Below are positions 26,676-35,734 of a stretch of DNA of 64,000 nt, piece by piece; the first letter of the stretch is position 1; each line of letters begins with the position of its first letter. The notes beneath the pieces were generated by a model, which was given only the letters and a program-made list of their open reading frames with translations, was not told the origin of the DNA and ran no database searches. Origin of the DNA: Bacillota bacterium (GTDB lineage: Bacteria; Bacillota; Clostridia; Oscillospirales; Acutalibacteraceae); NCBI GenBank assembly GCA_023412715.1, contig JAEZCC010000045.1, positions 1 to 64,000 on the forward strand, in the 5' to 3' direction. A program made the position numbers and the translations under genes.

Positions 26676-27893
26676 TTGGCAACCTTCAGTTATGTCGTGA
26701 TAGACCGCACCGGAAAGGAATCCAGAGGCTCCATAGACGCCCAGACACTCGACCGGGCGGCGGCGGAGCTCAAAAAGGCCGGGCTGACCATCGCCACGCT
26801 CGGCGAAGCCGGCAACCTGGACAGGGACATCACCCTGACGGCCTTCGAAAAAAAGCCGAAGCCCCGCGACCTCGCCATCTTCTGCCGCCAGTTCGTCAGC
26901 ATCGTCAACGCCGGCGTCTCGGTCATTTCCGCGCTGGAGATGCTCGCGGAGCAGACGGAGAACAAGCGCCTGGGCAGGGCCATTCAGGACTGCAAGGTCT
27001 CGATTGAAAAGGGAGAGACCTTTTCCGCTTCCCTTGCGAAGCACCGCGACATTTTTTCAGACATGTTTATCACCATGGTGGAGGCCGGGGAGGCCTCCGG
27101 CAGCCTCGACGTCTCCCTGACGCGTATGGCGGAGCAGGAGGAAAAGGACGCGAAGCTGAAAGGGGCCGTCAAAAAAGCCGCCATCTACCCCACCATCGTC
27201 GGGATCGTCGCGATCGGCGTCATCCTCTGCATGCTGACCTTCGTGGTGCCGACCTTTCAGAGCATGTTCGCGCAGATCGGCGGGAAAATGCCCGCCCTGA
27301 CGCTCGCCATCATCTCGATGAGCAATTTTGTGAAGAACTGCTGGTACCTTCTGCTTGTCATTCTCGCCGCGCTGGTGCTCGGCATCAGGGCGTTCCGGAA
27401 AACGGAGGCCGGCCAGCGCTTCAACGGAAGGATCGCGAGAAAGCTGCCGCTTGTCGGCAAGCTGGCGGTCAAGACCGCCAGCGCGCGCCTCGCGAGGACC
27501 CTCTCCACCCTGCTGGCCGCCGGCATCCCGATGATCGACGCGCTGCAGATCACCGCGGGGACCATGACCAACGTCTATTTTCGCGACGCCCTGATGGATG
27601 CGCGCGACGACGTGGCGATGGGCAATCCCCTCTCCAGCTCGCTCAGACGGAGCGGGATGTTCCCTCCCCTCGTTTACCACATGGTGGGCATCGGGGAAGA
27701 GAGCGGCAACATTGAAGAGATGCTCGGCAGGCTTGCGGCTTATTACGAGGAAGAGGTCGCGCAGGCGACCGCGCAGCTCATGGCCGCCCTAGAGCCGCTC
27801 ATCATCGTTTTTCTCGCCCTCATCGTGGGGACCGTCATCTTTTCGATCATCCTGCCGATGGTGAACATGTATTCCGCGCTCGACACCGTGTGA
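26676..27893 (+). CDS. pilC: Type IV pilus platform protein PilC
   Basis: About 405 residues. I chose the TTG at 26676 because GGAGG at 26662-26666 is 9 bases upstream; an in-frame GTG at 26667 touches that site. The N-terminus FSYVVIDRTGKESRGSIDA is the usual PilC/GspF start. Two GspF domains are seen, each with a conserved FCRQFVSIVNAG or ARLARTLSTLLAAGIP stretch, and hydrophobic helices near 170-190, 215-240 and 375-400. It is the inner-membrane platform on which PilB and PilT act. It starts 15 bases after pilT. Confidence 0.94.
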   Translation: MATFSYVVIDRTGKESRGSIDAQTLDRAAAELKKAGLTIATLGEAGNLDRDITLTAFEKKPKPRDLAIFCRQFVSIVNAGVSVISALEMLAEQTENKRLGRAIQDCKVSIEKGETFSASLAKHRDIFSDMFITMVEAGEASGSLDVSLTRMAEQEEKDAKLKGAVKKAAIYPTIVGIVAIGVILCMLTFVVPTFQSMFAQIGGKMPALTLAIISMSNFVKNCWYLLLVILAALVLGIRAFRKTEAGQRFNGRIARKLPLVGKLAVKTASARLARTLSTLLAAGIPMIDALQITAGTMTNVYFRDALMDARDDVAMGNPLSSSLRRSGMFPPLVYHMVGIGEESGNIEEMLGRLAAYYEEEVAQATAQLMAALEPLIIVFLALIVGTVIFSIILPMVNMYSALDTV

Positions 27894-27901
27894 TTTTTGG
27901 A

Positions 27902-27936
27902 AATCCTCTCCGCGCTTCGGGGAAGCGCCGGGGATT
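27902..27936 (+). other. Hairpin between pilC and the pilin gene
   Basis: AATCC and GCGCTT on one side pair with AAGCGC and GGATT on the other. There is no T run after it, so it is more likely an mRNA processing or stability element that lets pilin mRNA accumulate separately. Confidence 0.45.
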
Positions 27937-27975
27937 CAAATAGAGATCCAAAATTTTAGAAGTGAGGTAAGGAAC

Positions 27976-28446
27976 ATGCAGAAAACTCTTGAGAAGTACC
28001 GGAGCAAAAAGAAAAACGGCGGCTTCACGCTGGTCGAACTGATCATCGTCATCGCCATCATGGCCGCGCTCGTCGCGGTCCTCGCGCCGCAGTACATCCA
28101 GTACGTCAATAAATCCCGCACGACCGCCGACCAGTCGACGGCGGACAGCATCCTTTCTGCCTGCCGAGTCGAATCAACCGAGGAGGGCATCACCGACGAT
28201 TTCTCGGTGGAATGGAACGGAAATAACGGTACCCTAACGGTAACTAGCGCCACTTCCGCTGTACAGACGAAGGTGGTCGACGACCTCAAAAAATCGCTCA
28301 GCATCACATTTGGCAGCGGCACAAGTGCCAATGTAGCAACTCTAACGGCAAAAACTCAGGGCACAAAAGCGAACACATACAAAGTCGCTTTCGACAAAGA
28401 TAACGGGACCGTAAAAGTAGACGATACAAATAAGGGCTGGTGGTGA
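27976..28446 (+). CDS. pilA: Major type IV pilin (prepilin)
   Basis: 156 residues. A 16-residue basic leader ends in GG, followed by FTLVELIIVIAIMAALVAV, the N-methylation and Glu5 signature (Glu at residue 21) and the hydrophobic assembly helix. Its place directly after pilBTC and before the peptidase, and its size, make it the likely major subunit. The globular half (from about residue 80) is rich in Thr, Ser and Asn and its DNA is noticeably less GC-rich than the N-terminal half and the neighbours. There is no C-terminal Cys pair. AAGGA lies 8 bases before the ATG. Confidence 0.9.
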   Translation: MQKTLEKYRSKKKNGGFTLVELIIVIAIMAALVAVLAPQYIQYVNKSRTTADQSTADSILSACRVESTEEGITDDFSVEWNGNNGTLTVTSATSAVQTKVVDDLKKSLSITFGSGTSANVATLTAKTQGTKANTYKVAFDKDNGTVKVDDTNKGWW

Positions 28447-28497
28447 ATTTTCCCTTCACTCTGAATTTGAAAGGACGCTTCTGATGGATTGGTCACG

Positions 28498-29244
28498 ATG
28501 CTGACATACATAATCGTCTTCCTGTTCGGGATCGCGGTGGGCAGCTTTCTCAACGTCTGCATCCTGCGCATTCCGGCGGGGGAAAGCGTCGTGACCGGCC
28601 CGTCGCACTGCATGAGCTGCGGCAGGCGCCTGCGGTGGTACGAGCTGATTCCCCTGTTCAGCTATCTCTTCCTGCGGGGCAGGTGCTCCGCCTGCGGGAG
28701 CCGCATCTCCGCCCAGTATCCCGTCGTCGAGGCGGCGAACGGCACGCTCTGGTGCGTCCTCTTCCGGCGTTTCGGGCCGGCGCCCGATTTCTTCCTTGCA
28801 TGTCTTCTGTGTTCGTCGCTTCTCGTTCTGAGCGTGATCGACGCCCGCACCCGGGAAATCCCGCCGGGGGTAAACTGGTTCATCCTCGCCCTCGGGGCGG
28901 TCCGGGTGTTTTGGCATCTTTCCGACTGGCCGCAGTACGCGGCGGGCTTCTTCGCCGTCAGCATCCCGCTGCTGCTCATCCTTCTGATTTCGCGCGGGCG
29001 CGGCATCGGCGGCGGCGACGTAAAGCTCATGGCGGCCTGCGGGCTGTTCCTGGGCTGGAAACTCGCGATCCTCGCCTTCTTTCTCGGCTGCATTCTCGGA
29101 ACGCTCGTCCATCTCCCGCTGATGGCCGCCAAAAAGGCCGGGCGGGTCCTGGCGCTCGGCCCCTACCTTGCCGCCGGCGTGTTCCTCGCCCTGCTGTGGG
29201 GCCACGCCGCCCTCGGCTGGTATCTGGGGCTGCTTATAAAATAA
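28498..29244 (+). CDS. pilD: Prepilin peptidase / N-methyltransferase PilD
   Basis: About 248 residues. The N-terminal domain has GSFLNVCILRIP and two CxxC pairs (CMSCG near 37 and CSACG near 62), as in the methylase half of PilD. The catalytic aspartates are in SVIDARTREIP near 111 and GGGDVKLM near 171, within seven or eight membrane helices. It cleaves the prepilin leaders encoded around it. The start is uncertain: AAAGGA near 28470 fits better with a TTG at 28489 or with a seven-codon frame at 28484-28504 that overlaps the ATG at 28498. Confidence 0.9.
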   Translation: MLTYIIVFLFGIAVGSFLNVCILRIPAGESVVTGPSHCMSCGRRLRWYELIPLFSYLFLRGRCSACGSRISAQYPVVEAANGTLWCVLFRRFGPAPDFFLACLLCSSLLVLSVIDARTREIPPGVNWFILALGAVRVFWHLSDWPQYAAGFFAVSIPLLLILLISRGRGIGGGDVKLMAACGLFLGWKLAILAFFLGCILGTLVHLPLMAAKKAGRVLALGPYLAAGVFLALLWGHAALGWYLGLLIK

Positions 29245-29304
29245 AAAATTCATCCGCCGCAAAACGCGGATCGCAAGAGTAAAAAACTATGGGGGAAGCA
29301 TACA

Positions 29305-31065
29305 ATGACCCTGAAAGACCTGGCCACAAAGGACGTGAGCCTGAACAGCCTGAACCTGGGCGCCCTGCTGCCAAAAGGGAAAACGCTGAATATCGAAGCC
29401 GGGGACCGCATCACGAAGGTGTGCGTGTCGCACCCGAAAAACGGCGGATACCAGATCCGGAACAGCTTCCTGTTCCAGACGCCTGAGAACGCCGTGGCGG
29501 ACGGCGAGGTCACGGACCCGGACGCCCTCGCCGCGGAGCTCAGGAAACAGCTCGACATCCGCGGCCTGAAGGACGTGAGAAACGTGACCTTCGCCCTGAC
29601 CTCAGGCAAGGTCGCGACGCGCGAGGTCTCTCTTCCCCCCGTAAGGGACAGCCGGCTGAAGGATGTCGTGCAGACCAACGCCGCAGATTATTTTCCCATC
29701 GACCTGAGCGGTTACTACGTGTCGCACTGCCTGCTGGATCGCGTCGAAAAAGGGGAAAAGGCGGGCTGCCGCGTCCTCGTTTTCGCCGCTCCGCTCCAGG
29801 TCCTGCAGTCCTACTTCCGGCTTGCCGAAAAGGCCGGCCTCAGGATCCGGTGCATCGACTTTTCCGGGAACAGCCAGTACCAGGCCCTTCGGGACCTGGA
29901 CGGCGAAGCGGTCACCATGTACATCAACATGGACTGCAGCAGCTCCTGCGTCACGTTCCTGAAAGGCCGGGAATTTCTGCTGCAGCGCACCTTCACGTTC
30001 GGCGGCGACGAGCTGATCCTCAGCTACATGAGCGCTTCGGGGAAAAGCGACTATGCCGCCGCCCTCAGGGAATGCAGCGGGTCCGACCCGGACGCCGGCG
30101 AGGACGGCGCGGTGCGGAAGGCCGACGTTGCGGAAAGCCTTTCCCGCCTTGTGGGAAATATTGTGCGGAGCGTCAACTATTTCAACTCCAGCCACTGGGA
30201 CCAGCCGGTGGAAAAGGTTATGCTGCTGGGCCCGTGTTCCCGGCTGCCCGGCCTGCGGGAAATGGTCGCAGGCGGCACCGGCCTCGAGACGTCGTACCTC
30301 GACACCCTCCCCGCCGTCAGCTCCTTCGACGGAACCGGCGACAAGGTCTCGTCCTACATCTCCTGCGTCGGCAGCAACATCGCGCCGATCGACCTGGTCC
30401 CGCCGCAGTTCAGGTCCGACAGGAAATCGCCGCGTAAATCCGGGGGACGATCCGACGAGACCGCAGTGCGCGACGGCCTTGTCATCTGCTGCATCTGCGT
30501 CGTAATCACCCTGGCGCTCTCCGCCTGCGCGCTGCTGCGGTATTCCGCCGCCGCCGCGGAGAAAAAAGCCGTGCAGAAACAGATCGCCGACCTGACCTAT
30601 ACCGAGCAGACCTACAAGACCTATCTCGAATACAAGGCGGAAGAAGATTCCCTCAAAACGCTGGCAAGCTCCATCAGCTCGCCGAACGACCGCCTCACGG
30701 ATTTCATCAAAGAGCTGGAACAGAAAATGCCGTCGCAGATTCTGCTGCTTTCCGCCGCCTGCGACAGGGACAAAATCACCATGAACGTCACGGTCCCGAA
30801 TTACAGCGACGTCGCCGTGGTGCTGGTGCAGCTCCGCAGCTTCCAGAGCATCAGGGACATCGGCATCAGTTCCGTCACAAAACAGACGGATCAGTCCGGG
30901 GGCGGGTATGTCTCGTTTTCGCTCACCTGCACCTACGGCACCAATCCCTACCTGAACGGAACCAATCCCTACGCTTCTTCGCAGGCGGAAAGCGGAAAGA
31001 CGGCCCCGGGCGGCAGTCCGTCCGCGTCCTCCGCCGCGGCCGCAGCCGGGGAGGCGAAACCATGA
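29305..31065 (+). CDS. Fused pilus assembly proteins PilM and PilN
   Basis: 586 residues. Residues 1-355 resemble PilM, an actin-like ATPase: ALTSGKVATREVSLPPV, a cysteine-rich middle, and EKVMLLGPCSRLPGLREMV near 310. Next comes IAPIDLVPPQF near 362, which looks like the N-terminal PilN peptide that docks on PilM. Then one membrane helix (about 390-412), a coiled coil and a PilN-like periplasm-side domain (about 430-540, with LTDFIKELEQKMPSQILL). A Ser/Ala/Gly-rich tail ends the protein. PilM and PilN are normally separate genes; here the docking pair is covalently joined in an uninterrupted frame. It overlaps pilO by four bases. Confidence 0.85.
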   Translation: MTLKDLATKDVSLNSLNLGALLPKGKTLNIEAGDRITKVCVSHPKNGGYQIRNSFLFQTPENAVADGEVTDPDALAAELRKQLDIRGLKDVRNVTFALTSGKVATREVSLPPVRDSRLKDVVQTNAADYFPIDLSGYYVSHCLLDRVEKGEKAGCRVLVFAAPLQVLQSYFRLAEKAGLRIRCIDFSGNSQYQALRDLDGEAVTMYINMDCSSSCVTFLKGREFLLQRTFTFGGDELILSYMSASGKSDYAAALRECSGSDPDAGEDGAVRKADVAESLSRLVGNIVRSVNYFNSSHWDQPVEKVMLLGPCSRLPGLREMVAGGTGLETSYLDTLPAVSSFDGTGDKVSSYISCVGSNIAPIDLVPPQFRSDRKSPRKSGGRSDETAVRDGLVICCICVVITLALSACALLRYSAAAAEKKAVQKQIADLTYTEQTYKTYLEYKAEEDSLKTLASSISSPNDRLTDFIKELEQKMPSQILLLSAACDRDKITMNVTVPNYSDVAVVLVQLRSFQSIRDIGISSVTKQTDQSGGGYVSFSLTCTYGTNPYLNGTNPYASSQAESGKTAPGGSPSASSAAAAAGEAKP

Positions 31066-31730
31066 CGATACGGAAACGCGACGCAAAACTGCTGCTGATC
31101 CTCCTCGGCGTCGTCATCCTGCTGATCGGTTACTTCGCCGTCTACAGCCCGTACAGCGCGCTCGCGGACGACGTGGCGTCCCAGACGGACGCGCTGAGGC
31201 CCCAGCTGACAAAGCTGCAGGGATACGAGCAGAACCTCGGGACCTACCGCACCGGGACGGCCAAGGCGAGCAGCAGCATCGGCGCGGAAATGAAGCGCTA
31301 CCCCGCCGACGTCCGCCCCGAGGACATGGTCATGTACGCGGAAACGCTGCGCACGAACTTCGCGCTCAACATTAAGGGTATCTCGTTCGGCCAGCCGGCT
31401 CCCCTCCTGCGGTTCAAGGGCATCCAGGCGAAAGGGAGCGCCATCGGCACCCGCGACCTGACCGCCTACAGGCGAAGCATGACGATCACCTGCGACCTGA
31501 GTTACCAGAAGATGAAGGACATGATCGACTACATCAACGGCACCGGCCTGCGGACTTCGATCGAGAGCATCACCGTGAGCTACGACGCGGGCGCCGGCCG
31601 GCTGACCGGGGACGCCGTTCTGGACCAATACTTCATCACCGGCGGCGGCGACAAATATACCGCGACGCAGGTCCCCGACACGCCGCTCGGCAAAAGCGAT
31701 CTTTTCGGGACCATCTCCCCCGGCAGCTAA
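31062..31730 (+). CDS. pilO: Pilus assembly protein PilO-like
   Basis: 222 residues. A short cytoplasmic start (MTIRKRDAK) precedes one membrane helix (residues 9-27), a coiled-coil stretch (about 30-75) and a ferredoxin-like outer domain with YRRSMTITCDLSYQKMKDMIDYIN near 140. That layout and its place right after the PilN part identify it as PilO, the partner of PilN in the alignment complex. The start ATGA overlaps the upstream stop. Confidence 0.85.
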   Translation: MTIRKRDAKLLLILLGVVILLIGYFAVYSPYSALADDVASQTDALRPQLTKLQGYEQNLGTYRTGTAKASSSIGAEMKRYPADVRPEDMVMYAETLRTNFALNIKGISFGQPAPLLRFKGIQAKGSAIGTRDLTAYRRSMTITCDLSYQKMKDMIDYINGTGLRTSIESITVSYDAGAGRLTGDAVLDQYFITGGGDKYTATQVPDTPLGKSDLFGTISPGS

Positions 31731-31775
31731 AAACAAACCGCAGGCCGTGACTTCTTCGGGAAACGAGGCGAGCAT

Positions 31776-32888
31776 GTGAAACATCGGAATCCGCTGCGCA
31801 GCGACAAGGGCTTTTCCCTTGTGGAGCTGCTGGTCTCCGTCGCCATACTCGGCGTCGTTACGGTTCCGCTTCTGCACACGTTCATCACCTCCACCAATAC
31901 GGCCTCGAAAAGCCGGACGCTCGGCGAGGAAACGCTCGCCGCCCAGAACGTCGCCGAAAAAGTCGAGGCGACGGCGCTGGACAGCCTCGGGGATCTCGGT
32001 TCCGTCACGGCGTACGACGGCAGCACCCCTCCGAAGGCCGTGACCGATCCCTCCCTGCCCGCGGCGGAATACGACCTCGTCATCGGCGCGGACGGCATGG
32101 ACAAGGTCGGCGTAAGCGGCGGCAAATACAGCGCGAAGGTCAGGCTGACCGGCACGGACGAAAAAGAAGGCACCGTTTACACCCCGATGGACGCGGTTTT
32201 CCTGCAGACGGGCGGCGGCATCGACCCGGACGGCGAAGCCGCGGACAAATTTGCGGCGCAGGCGCGGGAGCTTACGGACAACGTGCCGACGTTCCACATC
32301 ACAAGGGCCGTCGATATCCTGATCGACGAAAAATCCGGCGGCTACGACTACGACTGCACGTTCCGGTACGGCTGCACCATCGACTACCCCGGCAAAGCCG
32401 GCGTCAGGCTGTCCCCCGTGAGCCATTCCTATTCGTTTTACAAGGGCACGCGTCAGGCCGGCGCACAATCCCTGGCCGCCCTGTACTTCTTTTTCAACCC
32501 GTATTATCCCTCCGGAAGCCCGGTCCCGATGTACAACGACACCATCACCGTTACCCACAACACGGACAACGCGGCATACACCCCCGTTTCCGTCTTTCTG
32601 GCGAAGCAGGCCCCCGGCGGGGCCAACGCCGCCTCCCCCTATAAGCTGCTGGTGCAGCTGAAAGGGAACGGCGACAACAACGCTCAAAATACAACAGTCT
32701 ACTGCAACGCCGCCGATTCCGTCCTCCGGATCTTCCGGAAGGAGGGCGTCTGGTACGAAACGGCCCCAAATACCTTCGGGAGCCTCGTCGCGACGGAGCA
32801 GCGGTACCGGCGCTATGCCATGACGGTGGAGCTTTACGACAACAAAGGCAGCAAAGTGTATGCGCTCAACGGGTCAAAGCTGGGCTGA
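31776..32888 (+). CDS. Minor prepilin, PilV/GspI-like
   Basis: 370 residues with a GTG start behind GAGGCGAG. A 12-residue leader ending in KG is followed by FSLVELLVSVAILGVVTVP, with Glu at mature position 5. It is much longer than a usual pseudopilin, with a 300-residue mixed globular part containing many Tyr and Gly. Short neighbours downstream are also prepilins, and it is probably a minor subunit of the pilus tip complex. The globular part is not recognised. The PilV/GspI label rests on the N-terminal motif and gene order only. Confidence 0.82.
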   Translation: MKHRNPLRSDKGFSLVELLVSVAILGVVTVPLLHTFITSTNTASKSRTLGEETLAAQNVAEKVEATALDSLGDLGSVTAYDGSTPPKAVTDPSLPAAEYDLVIGADGMDKVGVSGGKYSAKVRLTGTDEKEGTVYTPMDAVFLQTGGGIDPDGEAADKFAAQARELTDNVPTFHITRAVDILIDEKSGGYDYDCTFRYGCTIDYPGKAGVRLSPVSHSYSFYKGTRQAGAQSLAALYFFFNPYYPSGSPVPMYNDTITVTHNTDNAAYTPVSVFLAKQAPGGANAASPYKLLVQLKGNGDNNAQNTTVYCNAADSVLRIFRKEGVWYETAPNTFGSLVATEQRYRRYAMTVELYDNKGSKVYALNGSKLG

Positions 32889-32918
32889 ACGCCGCAAACG
32901 CGGGAAGGAGGCAGGGAC

Positions 32919-35192
32919 ATGAAACGTCTGATGCGGGCATTCCGCCGCGACAACCGCGGCTCCGGCATCGTCACGGTGTTGGTCGCCCTGCTCTTCCTCG
33001 TCGCGCTCGGCGCCACGACGCTCTTCCTCTCTTACACGGGCCTGCAGATCAAGGCAAGCGAACGGAAAAGCAAAGAGAATTTCTACAGCGCGGACGCCGC
33101 CATGCAGCAGGTGCGCACCGGCGTCGGGCAGGCCGTGGACGAATCGCTGAAAACGGCCTACGACGCCCTGCTGAAAAATTATTCCGTCGACAATGAAGAA
33201 TACCAGGAAAAGGTGCGCACCGGCGGCGACCTTTGGGGCAGTCTGAACGAATTCATGAAGTCGAAGTTTCAGAACGAGTTTCAGGCCGATCTGCTGGGGT
33301 GGAAGGACTCCGGCGGCGGCCCGCTGTTCGCGGAGCAGGGCGCGGACAGCGGCGTGTATGCCTACTCGCCCGCGGTGCTGCTCGGTTTTCTGAATTATGA
33401 CGGCGCCCGGAAGGAGATCGACGAAGCACACGGGATCTACCGCCTGACCGCGGCAAGCGCGACCGTCGACCTGAAGTGCGGCGACCCCTCCGTCACCATC
33501 GCCTACGACAAAGACAATATTCCCAGCCTGACGCTCAGCGGCATCACGCTGGAATATACCGCCGGCAGCGGATACAAAACCGATATCACCACCGGGATCA
33601 CGATCCGGTACCCGCTGTTCTCCTATTCCCCTGCGGCGTATTCGGTGGCCGACGTCGCCCAGTGCGCGATGATCGCCAAAAGCGGGCTGACATGCGCCTC
33701 CCCGAAGGTCCTTAAGCTGACAGGCGACGCCTACGCCGGCGCGATATCGATCGACAACGGCGCGGCCCTGTACCACCCGCAGGGCACGCTGGTATCCGGC
33801 GGCGACGTCAAAGTAGACAATTCGTCAAAATTCCGGGACGACGCCCCGCCCAGCGACAGCCCGTCCACGGGCACTGCGTCCCTCTGGGCGAAACGGATCA
33901 CCGTCGGCGACAGCGCCGCCGTCAGCCTGATCGGCAGCGCCTATGTTGCGGACGACCTGACCCTCGCGGGCAAAAATGCGCAGGCCGTCCTTTCGGGCCG
34001 CTATTACGGGTTTGGGTATTCGCTCACCGACGCTTCGGCGAGCAGCTCCATCCTGATCAACGGAAGGGACGCGCGCCTGGATCTTCAGGGCCTCACCTCG
34101 CTGATGCTGGCGGGCAGCAGCTTTATCGACGCTGCCGGCGCGTCCGTCTCTCTCCCCTCCGGCGGCGAGACAGACGCCGGCAAATATATCATGGGCCAGT
34201 CGGTGGCGGCAAGGAGCGATCAGCTCGCCTACCTTGTGCCGGCGTCCTGCCTGCCGGACGGGATCTCCTCCAACCCCTGTATCCGCACCAGCGCGATCGA
34301 CGACAGCCTGCTCACCGGCAGCGTGATGAGCAAGGTCAAAACGCTCGAGGCCGAAAATCCATGTTTTCAGTACGTCAACGGAGTGCAGGCCGTCTATGTC
34401 CATCTGAACTCCACCGGAGGCAGCGAAATGGCCGCCTATCTCTTTTTCACCTTCAGGCAGAACGGCAGCCAGAGCCCGCAGTACCGTGCGAACCAATATT
34501 TCAAGGACTATTACTCGCGGCATTCCGGCGACCTAAACGGATACCTGACAAAATACCTCTCCTATTACCGTGCGGCGGCGGCCGTCCAGAGCGGCGGGAA
34601 TACATACGCGGGCTCCGTCACGGACGGTGCGGCGTCCGGCAGCAGCCTCGCGGGCCCTTCCGCCGACCCGCTTTCGGGGCCGGCGACCCAATACATGACG
34701 CAGTATGCGAACCTCTGCCAGACGATGTCGGAGGGCGTCTCCGCAGGCGACGCGCCCAGCCCCTACGAATACGTCGTCAATGCTGCAGCGATCGGAAGGC
34801 TGCCGGATGGCACGACGGAATTCAAGGACCAGTCCGGCAAAACGGTGGCCGTCATCGTCAGGAATGCGGCGGAGGCCTTTAAGCTCAGCGACGCGCTGGG
34901 AAAATGGCCGGATCTGAAAGTCGTCGTCGCCACCGGGGACGTCTCCGCCGACCAGGAGTTCAGCGGCCTCATTGTCTCCGGCGGAACGGTGGCCATGAGC
35001 GAATCGATCCAGGCCAGCACGGACGTCCCGGCCGCGCTGCAGGCGGTCATCGGCACGGGCGACGCCGATGCGGCCGGGAAAACGCTGCTGGGCTTTCTGA
35101 ACATCGGCTCCAAAACGGAGGGCGGCTCCGGCGGCGCCGCCGGGACCTCCTGGGACAGCCTCGTCGGCTATTCCGGCTGGCAGAAGCATTGA
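32919..35192 (+). CDS. Giant PilX/GspK-like minor pilin, 757 residues
   Basis: The N-terminus MKRLMRAFRRDNRG resembles a prepilin leader, followed by SGIVTVLVALLFLVALGA, an assembly-type helix that lacks Glu5. Loss of Glu5 is a feature of GspK, the pseudopilus tip subunit, and the helix and the following KASERKSKENFYSADAAM fit the PilX N-terminal domain. The rest is unusually long. Residues about 245-420 have a repetitive beta pattern (GAISIDNGAAL, ITVGDSAAVSLIG, DLTLAGKNAQAVLSG) suggesting a parallel beta-helix. A Gly/Ser-rich tail ends the protein. It precedes the FimT- and PilW-like genes and should sit at the pilus tip. Confidence 0.8.
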   Translation: MKRLMRAFRRDNRGSGIVTVLVALLFLVALGATTLFLSYTGLQIKASERKSKENFYSADAAMQQVRTGVGQAVDESLKTAYDALLKNYSVDNEEYQEKVRTGGDLWGSLNEFMKSKFQNEFQADLLGWKDSGGGPLFAEQGADSGVYAYSPAVLLGFLNYDGARKEIDEAHGIYRLTAASATVDLKCGDPSVTIAYDKDNIPSLTLSGITLEYTAGSGYKTDITTGITIRYPLFSYSPAAYSVADVAQCAMIAKSGLTCASPKVLKLTGDAYAGAISIDNGAALYHPQGTLVSGGDVKVDNSSKFRDDAPPSDSPSTGTASLWAKRITVGDSAAVSLIGSAYVADDLTLAGKNAQAVLSGRYYGFGYSLTDASASSSILINGRDARLDLQGLTSLMLAGSSFIDAAGASVSLPSGGETDAGKYIMGQSVAARSDQLAYLVPASCLPDGISSNPCIRTSAIDDSLLTGSVMSKVKTLEAENPCFQYVNGVQAVYVHLNSTGGSEMAAYLFFTFRQNGSQSPQYRANQYFKDYYSRHSGDLNGYLTKYLSYYRAAAAVQSGGNTYAGSVTDGAASGSSLAGPSADPLSGPATQYMTQYANLCQTMSEGVSAGDAPSPYEYVVNAAAIGRLPDGTTEFKDQSGKTVAVIVRNAAEAFKLSDALGKWPDLKVVVATGDVSADQEFSGLIVSGGTVAMSESIQASTDVPAALQAVIGTGDADAAGKTLLGFLNIGSKTEGGSGGAAGTSWDSLVGYSGWQKH

Positions 35193-35217
35193 GCGGCACC
35201 GGAAGGGAGGGCGCCCC

Positions 35218-35730
35218 TTGAACAACAGGAACAACAAAGGATTCACTCTCATCGAGCTCCTCGTCGTACTGGCGGTCATCGCCGCCTGCACGGGGATCGC
35301 CGCGGCCTCCGTCTCCACCGTCTCCTATTCGGCGGCAAAAAGGTGCGCGAGCGAACTCGACACGGCGATCTCAAGATGCCGCATCGACGCCATGAGCCGG
35401 GCCGGCAGCGTATACCTGAAGATCAGCCGCGACGGCGGCGGCAACGTCGTCGCGGAAGAGGCCGAAAACGGCGCGGCCGTCGCCAGCGACATCGTCGGCG
35501 GCCCGCGCTGCGGCGTGACCTTTACAACGGACGCGGCGCACAGCCTCGGCGTCTCCGGGAACACGCTGTATCTCTCTTTCGACCGGGAGACGGGCGCCCT
35601 CAGGACCCTTCTGCCCGACGGCGTCAGCGACGCGCCGCAGCAGTGCGGCTCCATCAGCGTTTCCGGCGGCGGGCGGACCTTTACGATCACATTCGTCCCC
35701 GTGACGGGCGCGCATACGCTGGAGGGATGA
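35218..35730 (+). CDS. Minor prepilin, FimT/GspH-like
   Basis: 170 residues with a TTG start behind GGAAGGGAGG. The leader is 8 residues ending in KG, followed by FTLIELLVVLAVIAACTGIA with Glu5. The segment RCASELDTAISRCRIDAMSR and the beta-rich globular half with CGVTF near 100 are like FimT and GspH pseudopilins. It is 26 bases after the giant PilX-like gene and 5 bases before the next prepilin gene. Confidence 0.88.
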   Translation: MNNRNNKGFTLIELLVVLAVIAACTGIAAASVSTVSYSAAKRCASELDTAISRCRIDAMSRAGSVYLKISRDGGGNVVAEEAENGAAVASDIVGGPRCGVTFTTDAAHSLGVSGNTLYLSFDRETGALRTLLPDGVSDAPQQCGSISVSGGGRTFTITFVPVTGAHTLEG

Positions 35731-35734
35731 CGGC

